Source: Ligilactobacillus apodemi DSM 16634 = JCM 16172 (GTDB taxonomy: Bacteria; Bacillota; Bacilli; Lactobacillales; Lactobacillaceae). From it: a stretch of 64,000 nucleotides of DNA. The position numbers and the translations under genes were made by a program. Under the pieces are notes generated by a model that made no database searches, was not told the origin of the DNA, and worked only from the letters and a program-made list of their open reading frames with translations. The stretch spans positions 40,725-104,724 of the forward strand of contig NZ_AZFT01000043.1 in NCBI RefSeq assembly GCF_001434405.1. Direction: 5' to 3'. This document shows, piece after piece, positions 41,193 through 48,072 of the stretch (the first letter of the stretch is position 1; each line of letters begins with the position of its first letter).

Positions 41193-41209
41193 GTTACATA
41201 AACGTGACA
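41193..41209 (-). promoter_or_regulatory. WalR-box-like site upstream of the Apf-like gene
   Basis: On - the sequence reads TGTCAC-N5-TGTAAC, one mismatch from the WalR consensus TGTWAH-N5-TGTWAH. It lies ~120 bp upstream of a secreted LysM wall protein, the usual class of WalRK target. It is also a partial palindrome, so another regulator is possible. Confidence 0.35.
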
Positions 41210-41327
41210 AATTGTAATTTTATCGGAACATGTATGTTATATAAAAAGGATATACTGCTATTGTAGACAAATGGAAAGAAAGTAGTATAAAGTAGTATTT
41301 AGATATTTTTTAAGGAGAGTTTTATTT

Positions 41328-41951
41328 ATGGAAATGAAGAAAGTCGTTACAGGAGCTGCCGCGTTATCAGGTTTAGCAATTTTTGCCCAAACAGCTAACG
41401 CAGATGAAGTTGTCGTACAAGCCGGTGATACAGTTTCTGAATTAGCCCTCAAGTATAACACAACGATCGAAGCTATCCAACAAGCCAACAAATTGCAAAA
41501 TCCTGACTTGATTTTCGTCGGTCAACGTTTGGAAGTTGGCAGCAACTCAGCTACTGCTTCACAACCGCAACAACAAACTCAAGCAACTCAAAGCCAAGCT
41601 CAAGTTGCTCAACCAGCTCAACAACAAACACAACAAGCGCAAACACAAACAACTCAACCTGCGCAACAACAACAATCTCAACAATCTCAACAACAAACAC
41701 AAAGCACAACTACAACATCTTCAAGTGATGCTGAAGCAAGTGCTAAAGCTTGGATCGCTAACGTTGAATCCGGTGGTTCTTATACCGCTCAAAATGGTCA
41801 ATACTATGGTAAGTACCAATTAACAAGCTCTTACCTTGGTGGTGACTACTCCCCAGCTAACCAAGAACGTGTAGCTGACAATTATGTTGCTAACCGTTAT
41901 GGTTCTTGGCAAGCAGCTAAGTCATTCTGGCTTGCAAACGGCTGGTACTAA
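41328..41951 (+). CDS. LysM wall protein, aggregation-promoting-factor (Apf) like
   Basis: This 207-residue secreted protein has a signal peptide (residues 1-26, ending TANADE) and one LysM domain (VQAGDTVSELALKYNTT to GQRLEVG) for peptidoglycan binding. A Gln/Ala/Thr linker (about 75-128) follows, then a ~70-residue C-terminal domain with WIANVESGGSYTAQNGQYYG and ending FWLANGWY. That C-terminus is typical of lactobacillar Apf proteins, which influence cell shape, division and aggregation; the fold resembles lytic transglycosylases. A ribosome site AAGGAGAG precedes the ATG. It is monocistronic and highly expressed in relatives. Confidence 0.9.
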   Translation: MEMKKVVTGAAALSGLAIFAQTANADEVVVQAGDTVSELALKYNTTIEAIQQANKLQNPDLIFVGQRLEVGSNSATASQPQQQTQATQSQAQVAQPAQQQTQQAQTQTTQPAQQQQSQQSQQQTQSTTTTSSSDAEASAKAWIANVESGGSYTAQNGQYYGKYQLTSSYLGGDYSPANQERVADNYVANRYGSWQAAKSFWLANGWY

Positions 41952-41970
41952 AATTTAAAAATTGAAGCTA

Positions 41971-42003
41971 AAGAGACCAAAAAAATTTTTTGGTCTCTTT
42001 TTT
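41971..42003 (+). terminator. Terminator after the Apf-like gene
   Basis: AAGAGACCAAAAAA pairs with TTTTTTGGTCTCTT in a perfect stem with a T run. Confidence 0.9.
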
Positions 42004-42053
42004 GCGTGGTTGAGCCAAAACCACAACATCTTGTCATTTATCCCACAAAATAT

Positions 42054-42069
42054 ACACTATATCTAGTGA
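42054..42069 (+). promoter_or_regulatory. NrdR box of the nrdHIEF operon
   Basis: ACACTATATCTAGTGA matches the NrdR consensus ACACWATATMTWGTGT at 15 of 16 positions. It lies 60-75 bp upstream of nrdH, with a TATACT -10 candidate at 42088-42093. NrdR usually binds two boxes about three helical turns apart; the second here would fall on the TATACT and is poorly conserved. Confidence 0.8.
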
Positions 42070-42128
42070 ATTTTTTCTAAATTGTGGTATACTGATAGCA
42101 CAATCATTTTTAAAGGAGATATGCTTTC

Positions 42129-42359
42129 ATGGCTCTAGAATTATACACAAAAGATAACTGTATCCAATGCAAGATGACGAAAAAGTTTTTAATGGAAAAC
42201 AACATTGAATTTGGCGAACATAACATTTCTAACCATCCCGAATACATCGATTATCTAAAAGAAAAAGGTTTACGTACCGTTCCTGTGTTAGAACAAGATA
42301 ATGCTCCGATCATTAATGGTTTTCGTCCTGATCTCTTAAAGAAGCTGGCTGTCCAATGA
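42129..42359 (+). CDS. nrdH: NrdH glutaredoxin-like redoxin
   Basis: This 76-residue redoxin has the active-site motif DNCIQCKMTKKF (Cys-x-x-Cys) and the TVPVL cis-proline segment. It gives electrons to the class Ib ribonucleotide reductase NrdEF. It is the first gene of nrdHIEF, below an NrdR box, and its stop overlaps the nrdI start by 4 nt (ATGA). Confidence 0.95.
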   Translation: MALELYTKDNCIQCKMTKKFLMENNIEFGEHNISNHPEYIDYLKEKGLRTVPVLEQDNAPIINGFRPDLLKKLAVQ

Positions 42360-42730
42360 AAATCGTCTACTTCAGCGTCACCGGACAGACCCGACGCTTT
42401 ATAAAAAAGCTGGGAGCTGAGTTCTCGGCCTATGAGATCGACCCAGTAGATCCTTTTTTTGAACTAAATGAACCTTTTGTTTTGATCATCCCAACTTATG
42501 AAGATGAGATCACTTATCCCGTAATCGAATTTTTGAAATTCAAAAATAACGCTGCATTTTTTAAAGGAATTGTCGGCACTGGCAATCGTAATTTTGCAGA
42601 GTTATTTATTTTTACGGCTAAAAATATATCAAAAAAATTCAATGTACCTTTAATCTACTCTTTTGAATTCAATGGTACTCCCAAAGATGTACAAAATTTC
42701 AAGGAAGCGGTGAATAAACTTGAGTCTTAA
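42356..42730 (+). CDS. nrdI: NrdI flavodoxin
   Basis: This 124-residue flavodoxin-like protein starts IVYFSVTGQTRRF and contains the FMN-loop segment VGTGNRNFAELF. It supplies the oxidant (superoxide or peroxide) that builds the Mn(III)2-tyrosyl radical in NrdF. Its start overlaps nrdH, and its stop overlaps the nrdE start by 11 nt, so all three are tightly coupled. Confidence 0.94.
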   Translation: MKIVYFSVTGQTRRFIKKLGAEFSAYEIDPVDPFFELNEPFVLIIPTYEDEITYPVIEFLKFKNNAAFFKGIVGTGNRNFAELFIFTAKNISKKFNVPLIYSFEFNGTPKDVQNFKEAVNKLES

Positions 42731-44891
42731 AGAGATCGATGTCAACAATGTCACATATTATGATTTAAACAACCGATTAAACATTCCCTTGGATGGTCAA
42801 ATTCAACTTGACCAAGATAAAGCTGCCCTTACAGCCTTCTTTAAAGAGAATGTCATCCCAAATACCATGACGTTTGCTTCACTTAAAGAACGTTTTGACT
42901 ACTTACTTACTCATAACTATCTCGAACGAGAATTCTTTGAAAAATACGATTTTGCATTTATTGAAAAACTTTATGAGCAATTAAACGCAGCTAATTTCCG
43001 GTTTAAAACATTTATGGCTGCTTACAAATTCTATACCCAATATGCATTAAAGACTGATGACGGACAATTTTATCTCGAAAGTTTTGTCGATCGAGCTGCG
43101 ATCAATGCCCTTTATTTTGCAGACGGGGATGAACAATTAGCGTTACAATTGGCTGATGAAATCATTCATCAACGCTACCAACCAGCTACCCCTAGCTTTT
43201 TAAACGCGGGGCGTGCTCGTCGTGGTGAATTAGTTTCTTGCTTTGTCTTACAAGTAACTGATGACATGAATTCAATTGGTCGTGTGATCAACTCTGCTCT
43301 CCAACTCTCACGCATCGGTGGGGGTGTTGGGATCACGTTAAGTAATCTTCGTTCTGCTGGTGCGCCGATCAAAGGAATCAAAGGCGCCGCATCTGGGGTC
43401 GTACCCGTAATGAAGCTTTTAGAAGATAGCTTTTCTTATTCCAACCAATTAGGTCAACGCCAAGGTGCTGGGGTGGTTTATCTTAACGTCTTTCACCCTG
43501 ATATCATTGACTTTTTAGCTTCTAAAAAAGAAAACGCCGACGAAAAGATCCGCGTCAAGACGCTTTCGCTAGGGGTCATCGTACCAGATAAATTTTATGA
43601 ATTAGCTAAAAACAATGAAGATATGTATCTTTTTGATCCCTATGACGTGGAAAGAAAATACGACACCCCATTTTCTTACGTTGATATCACGGCTGAATAT
43701 GACAATTTAGTCAATGATCCTGAAATTGCTAAAAAGAAAATCTCGGCTCGCTTATTAGAAGAAGAAATCTCAAAACTACAACAAGAATCTGGTTATCCTT
43801 ACGTCGTTAACGTCGATGTGGCAAATGCCGCTAATCCGATTGCTGGTAAGATCATTACAAGTAACTTATGTTCTGAGATCTTACAAGTCCAAACACCTTC
43901 GATCGTTGATAATAAACAAGAATACGAAACATTAGGAACCGATATCAGCTGTAACCTTGGTTCGACAAACATTGTTAATTTGATGGCTTCCCCTGATTTT
44001 GGCCGTTCAGTTGAAGCAATGACCCGCGCTTTGACCTTTGTGACTGACCATTCTGATATTGATGTTGTTCCTTCAGTCCAACATGGCAATCATCAAGCAC
44101 ACACGATCGGTTTAGGTGCAATGGGCTTACATGCCTTTTTAGCTAAAAATCAGCTACATTATGGTTCACCTGAAGCGCTTGAATTTACAAGCATCTATTT
44201 CATGTTGCTCAATTACTGGACTTTAGTTGCTTCTAATAAGATCGCTAAAGAACGGCAAACGACTTTTGCTAACTTTGAAAAGAGCGACTATGCTTCAGGT
44301 AAGTATTTTGATAAATACTTAACGACTGATTTTTCACCTAAATTGGCTAAAGTTAAAGAACTTTTCCAAGATATCTTTATTCCAACTAAAGCAGACTGGC
44401 AAGCTTTAAGTGAAAAGATCAAACAAAATGGTCTTTATCACCAAAACCGTTTAGCCGTAGCGCCAAATGGTTCGATCTCTTATATCAATGACACTACAGC
44501 GTCCTTACAACCGATCATCAACCGGATCGAAGAACGCCAAGAACGAAAGATCGGTAAGATCTACTATCCAGCTCCTTACCTTTCCAATGAAACTTTACCG
44601 TACTACACTTCAGCTTACGACTTAGATATGCGTAAAGTGATCGATACTTATGCTGCAGCTCAACAACATGTTGACCAAGGGATGAGTCTGACGCTCTTTA
44701 TGCGCTCTTCGATCCCAGCTGGCTTGTATGAGTGGAAAAACGGGCGCACTGATAAAATGACTACGCGCGATCTCTCGATTTTACGCAATTATGCGCATCA
44801 TAAACAGATCAAATCGATCTATTACGTCAGGACATTTACTGATACACAAGATGAAGTTGGCGTTAATGAATGTGAAAGCTGCGTCATCTAA
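42720..44891 (+). CDS. nrdE: Class Ib ribonucleotide reductase alpha subunit
   Basis: This 723-residue catalytic subunit carries PATPSFLNAGRARRGELVSCF, SRIGGGVGI, the active-site NLGSTNI and GAMGLHAFL regions, and the C-terminal redox tail ECESCVI. It reduces NDPs to dNDPs using a radical relayed from NrdF. Translation starts at TTG 42720, inside the end of nrdI, with AAGGAAGCGG upstream. It lacks the N-terminal ATP cone of class Ia, as usual for NrdE. This DNA is extreme in GATC density (11 copies in 44401-44880). Confidence 0.96.
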   Translation: MSLKEIDVNNVTYYDLNNRLNIPLDGQIQLDQDKAALTAFFKENVIPNTMTFASLKERFDYLLTHNYLEREFFEKYDFAFIEKLYEQLNAANFRFKTFMAAYKFYTQYALKTDDGQFYLESFVDRAAINALYFADGDEQLALQLADEIIHQRYQPATPSFLNAGRARRGELVSCFVLQVTDDMNSIGRVINSALQLSRIGGGVGITLSNLRSAGAPIKGIKGAASGVVPVMKLLEDSFSYSNQLGQRQGAGVVYLNVFHPDIIDFLASKKENADEKIRVKTLSLGVIVPDKFYELAKNNEDMYLFDPYDVERKYDTPFSYVDITAEYDNLVNDPEIAKKKISARLLEEEISKLQQESGYPYVVNVDVANAANPIAGKIITSNLCSEILQVQTPSIVDNKQEYETLGTDISCNLGSTNIVNLMASPDFGRSVEAMTRALTFVTDHSDIDVVPSVQHGNHQAHTIGLGAMGLHAFLAKNQLHYGSPEALEFTSIYFMLLNYWTLVASNKIAKERQTTFANFEKSDYASGKYFDKYLTTDFSPKLAKVKELFQDIFIPTKADWQALSEKIKQNGLYHQNRLAVAPNGSISYINDTTASLQPIINRIEERQERKIGKIYYPAPYLSNETLPYYTSAYDLDMRKVIDTYAAAQQHVDQGMSLTLFMRSSIPAGLYEWKNGRTDKMTTRDLSILRNYAHHKQIKSIYYVRTFTDTQDEVGVNECESCVI

Positions 44892-44902
44892 GGGGGATAC
44901 TC

Positions 44903-45853
44903 ATGGAAAACTATAAAGCAATCAACTGGAACAACTTAGAAGATCAAATCGACAAGGCAACTTGGGAAAAATTGACCGAGCAATTTTGGCTCGATACACG
45001 GATCCCACTTTCAAACGACTTGGCTGACTGGCGTGAATTTGGTGAAAATGACCGCGATGTCGTCGCTAAAGTCTTTGGTGGCTTGACTCTTTTAGATACT
45101 CTGCAATCACAAGATGGGGTCGCTGCTCTCAAACCAGATATCCGCACCCAACAAGAAGAAGCGGTCTTTAACAACATTGAATTTATGGAATCAGTACACG
45201 CCAAAAGCTACTCCTCGATTTTTTCAACGTTAAATACACCGAAAGAAATCGAAGAAATCTTTGCCTGGACCGATTCAAATGAGATCTTGCAATACAAAGC
45301 TAAAAAGATAAATGAGATCTATCATACTGGGTCACCGTTACAAAAAAAGGTCGCTTCGGTCTTTTTAGAAACATTTCTCTTTTACTCAGGGTTTTACACC
45401 CCACTTTATTGGTTAGGTCACAATAAGTTGGCTAACGTGGCTGAGATCATTAAATTGATCTTGCGTGACGAATCAGTTCACGGAACTTACATTGGTTATA
45501 AGTTCCAACTAGGCTTTAACGAATTAAGTGAGGAACAACAAGAAGAGTTTAAAGCATGGATGTATGAGCTATTGTATGATCTCTACGAAAATGAAGAAAA
45601 ATATACTCATCTACTCTACGACCAAGTTGGTTGGACCGATGATGTCTTAGTCTTTTTACGCTACAACGCTAATAAGGCTTTGATGAACTTAGGGATGGAT
45701 CCACTTTTCCCTGATACTGCTGAAGATGTTAACCCGGTTGTCATGAACGGGATCTCAACTTCAACTTCAAACCACGACTTCTTTTCTCAAGTCGGAAATG
45801 GTTACTTACTTGGTAACGTTGAAGCCATGCAAGATAGCGATTATGAATTTTAA
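44903..45853 (+). CDS. nrdF: Class Ib ribonucleotide reductase beta subunit
   Basis: This 316-residue four-helix-bundle protein carries the dimetal ligands, with ESVHAKSYS (Glu, His) and RDESVHGTYIGY (Glu, His). It makes the tyrosyl radical for NrdE. The ribosome site AAGGGGG lies just before the ATG, 11 bp after nrdE. It is the last gene in the operon, followed by a strong terminator. With NrdI present, manganese is the likely metal. Confidence 0.96.
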   Translation: MENYKAINWNNLEDQIDKATWEKLTEQFWLDTRIPLSNDLADWREFGENDRDVVAKVFGGLTLLDTLQSQDGVAALKPDIRTQQEEAVFNNIEFMESVHAKSYSSIFSTLNTPKEIEEIFAWTDSNEILQYKAKKINEIYHTGSPLQKKVASVFLETFLFYSGFYTPLYWLGHNKLANVAEIIKLILRDESVHGTYIGYKFQLGFNELSEEQQEEFKAWMYELLYDLYENEEKYTHLLYDQVGWTDDVLVFLRYNANKALMNLGMDPLFPDTAEDVNPVVMNGISTSTSNHDFFSQVGNGYLLGNVEAMQDSDYEF

Positions 45854-45861
45854 ATAATGAC

Positions 45862-45901
45862 AAAAGCCCCTTAATTTTTCCAGAAAGTTTAAGGGGCTTT
45901 C
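45862..45901 (+). terminator. Terminator of the nrd operon
   Basis: AAAGCCCCTTAA pairs with TTTAAGGGGCTTT in a perfect 12-bp stem. Confidence 0.88.
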
Positions 45902-45903
45902 GT

Positions 45904-46233
45904 TATGGGGAATTTTCTTACTCTGAAGTAAAAATTTTAGATAATAACGAATTATCGTTGTAAATATACAGAATTTAATAGAATCTTATGTTACTCCAAG
46001 ATTGATTATAAGACCATATTTAAGCCGTAATTTTCTATTGAAAATAATTTGATACTAACTAAATTTGATATGATATTTTATTTAAAATAAAGGTTTAGAC
46101 CGACATTTTGTATTTCAATGATAGGTTTTCAGAATAGCATGTAAAATTTAGACAGAGCAACTAAAAAGAGGAGAATAAAATCAAGTTACCTAGAAATTTA
46201 TTTAATTTGAACAGTACATTATCAATATAATTC
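45904..46233. other. AT-rich non-coding stretch bordering the peptide cluster
   Basis: About 330 bp with no supported gene and no GATC. A GAGGAG ribosome-like site near 46168 precedes a 16-codon frame on + that lacks an ATG (it reads ATC), perhaps a dead peptide gene. I see no other structure. Confidence 0.35.
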
Positions 46234-46284
46234 AAAAAAGAAAACCATTCGAAATTTGTTTAAATTTTGAATGGTTTTCTTTTA
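46234..46284. terminator. Long hairpin terminator of the peptide cluster
   Basis: Arms at 46234-46250 and 46269-46284 pair, and an inner AAATTT/AAATTT extends the stem to more than 20 bp. T and A runs flank it. It lies downstream of the candidate precursor gene on -. Confidence 0.75.
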
Positions 46285-46385
46285 TATAGAAGCTAATATC
46301 ACGTAGTAGTTTCTATCAATTTTTTGGTTCCTAAATTAAGGCACTCAAAAACAGTTATTAATGTATGATGTACTGTATTGAAAAC

Positions 46386-46493
46386 TAATTACACCAAATA
46401 CCAAAACTACCCTTACGACAGTTGATTCCCCAAGAAGGTGCCACAGCATCTTCTAAAATTTCAAATTGCTTATTTACAGATTTTAAATCCATT
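46386..46493 (-). CDS. Candidate RiPP precursor peptide (35 residues)
   Basis: The ATG at 46493 opens a 35-codon frame. A leader-like acidic part (MDLKSVNKQFEILEDAVA) precedes a compact Gly/Trp/Cys-rich core, APSWGINCRKGSFGIWCN, with two W/F-containing turns and two Cys (25 and 34). The stronger ribosome site, GGAAGGGG, lies before an ATG at 46548 whose frame would join this one if one A were removed from a run of six; that would give a 53-residue precursor starting MKNIVNKEKSLIKKK. It sits downstream of remnants of a radical-SAM maturase and an ABC exporter. I infer a modified-peptide precursor; the family is not one I can name. Confidence 0.55.
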
Positions 46494-46638
46494 TTTTAAT
46501 GTCTTCTTTTTGATAAGACTTTTTTCTTTATTAACAATATTTTTCATTATTAAGCCCCTTCCAAGTATACATTAATAAACTCTTATAGTATATATCACTT
46601 AAAAGTTATTTTTAATAAAGAATTACGGTCGATAAAAA

Positions 46639-47375
46639 TTAAATATCCGCTTTTTTAAAGGAATATTGTCCCCATAACGAAAATAAAATCATATAACAAA
46701 TTATGATAGATAATGCTAACCACACATTGTAATCGGAAGCCTGAAAAACATTATTTGGCGTTATTGATTTTGTAATATCAATTACAGAATGTTACTCAGA
46801 ATATATTTTAAGCCATTAGATTTAAAAATCCGCTCACCCTTTATGTAATAAACTACGTCATAAACCGAAGTATCTCTAAAATAAAAAAATGCGATGAATA
46901 GGTTTACGGTAAAAATACAGGTTAGTAACAGAACGGTAATTGCAAGCACACTAAGCAATCTACCATAAAAGTACTCATTTCTTGTAACTGGGCTAGTTAA
47001 TATAAGATTCAGGCGTTTACTTTCAAAATCTTTAGCTATTTCAGCAGCGATAACTATCGGGAAAATAACTATCAGTAACCCCAATCCGCGTAAAGAAAGG
47101 ACACTACTCAGATAGCCAGTAAAAGTATTTAAAGTTAGTGGTTGAACATCTTTTCTTAAATAGATATTATTTAAAGTATAAATTTTTTCAGAGTGATCTT
47201 TTTGTTGTGCTAATTGCATATTTTCAATACTAGGTTCATTTTTCCATTCAGTATGATTCTTTTCAGAAATAGAGGTTATTAAAAATAGAGATATTACAGA
47301 CATGATCACCAAATAAAACAACCAAACTTTACTTTTAAAGAATCGAAATATCTCTGCTTTAAAGACTTCTTTCAT
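46639..47375 (-). pseudogene. ABC-2 type permease with C-terminal frameshift
   Basis: The first 197 residues show a cytoplasmic lead, a helix near 17-35, a loop, and helices LGLLIVIFPIVIAAEIAKDF and VLAITVLLLTCIFTVNLFIAFF, typical of bacteriocin-type ABC-2 permeases. The frame stops at 46782. A shift near 46787 recovers ITKSITPNNVFQASDYN and two more helix segments, ending GQYSFKKADI at 46639. The whole gene would be about 245 residues. It starts 3 bp after the ATPase remnant. It probably exported the peptide encoded at 46386 or gave immunity to it. Confidence 0.8.
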
Positions 47376-47378
47376 AAT

Positions 47379-47575
47379 TTAATCCCCCAGATAATATTCA
47401 TGATAGATATGTTCAAGTGACAGTGTTTTCTCTGAAAAGTTAAATATCTCAACGCCTAACTTACGTAATTCATTGAGTAGATCGGTAAATTTATTAATAC
47501 TGATATCTACTAGCTTATATGTTGCACATTTTTCAGCATACACGACCGTATAACTATATTGTGAGAAAATTTCAT
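47379..47575 (-). pseudogene. C-terminal remnant of an ABC ATPase
   Basis: Only about 65 residues remain, reading YTVVYAEKCATYKLVDISIN to SLEHIYHEYYLGD. The pattern (a beta-alpha-beta accessory domain ending in LExIYxxYY) is that of the regulatory C-terminus of bacteriocin-type ABC ATPases. Walker motifs are missing. The sequence joins directly to the radical-SAM fragment upstream, so a deletion removed the ATPase front and the maturase back. Confidence 0.65.
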
Positions 47576-47858
47576 ATTGCAAGTATTGGAAATATTTATT
47601 GATAATCTTTTTAAATAGTTCATATGATTATTAATATTAATTTCATCTATGAGGTTGCTTTCGCTATATGTGTTTATTAATTTATGAACTTTATGTAAAT
47701 CATGCTCCGTAAAATCAGAAGTACTTAATATATATTCATCACTATGCCCATCTAAATATTAATTGGGCAATTTCATATATGTTTTCCGAAACTTCAAATG
47801 ACTCAACAGTTTCAGGAAAATATAAAATTTCTTTGGTCCCATCTTTATATAGTTTCAT
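47576..47858 (-). pseudogene. N-terminal remnant of a radical-SAM peptide maturase
   Basis: From the ATG at 47858 (AGGGG upstream) the frame reads MKLYKDGTKEILYFPETVES and on to about 47752. There a one-base shift recovers DGHSDEYILSTSDFTEHD and onward to YLKRLSINISNTCNMK, ending at the deletion junction near 47575. The last motif is the typical lead-in to the CxxxCxxC cluster of radical-SAM/SPASM maturases, of which only the first Cys remains. The ~90 residues before it resemble the peptide-binding front of such enzymes. The call rests on this motif and the neighbours. Confidence 0.6.
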
Positions 47859-47882
47859 AAGTGTCATCCCCTAAGATTGTTG

Positions 47883-47919
47883 TTGACCTAATTATATGCT
47901 TGGGTCAATGATTTCACAA
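47883..47919 (-). promoter_or_regulatory. Promoter with inverted repeat for the peptide cluster
   Basis: On -, TTGTGA (47919-47914), a 17-bp spacer and TATAAT (47896-47891) form a strong promoter. The inverted repeat TTGACC (47883-47888) / GGTCAA (47903-47908) brackets the -10 box, a likely operator. Confidence 0.6.
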
Positions 47920-48031
47920 GCTTTATAAATACTAATTTATTTTATGAAAATAAGTGATAATTAAAAAATTTCAGTGTTTTTATATAGATTTGCTAATAGA
48001 TCAATAAATAGGTAAAATCTAGCCATAAACT

Positions 48032-48070
48032 AACAACAGCGCCCATCAAAATGAGATGGGCGCTGTTGTT
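48032..48070 (-). terminator. Terminator after mprF
   Basis: A perfect 16-bp stem (48032-48047 with 48055-48070) lies immediately downstream of mprF. It has no long T tract. Confidence 0.8.
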
Positions 48071-48072
48071 AG

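Noticed and set aside
46168..46230. A small + strand peptide gene behind GAGGAG
   Set aside because: There is no ATG, GTG or TTG at the right distance; the frame opens with ATC. It may be a dead gene but cannot be supported.
46386..46493. Naming the precursor as a triceptide, sactipeptide or lanthipeptide
   Set aside because: The core has W, F and C residues that could fit several classes, but no exact class motif, and the maturase is truncated before its class-defining region.
47379..47582. A complete small gene
   Set aside because: Its start lies at a deletion junction and its sequence is only the tail of an ABC ATPase.
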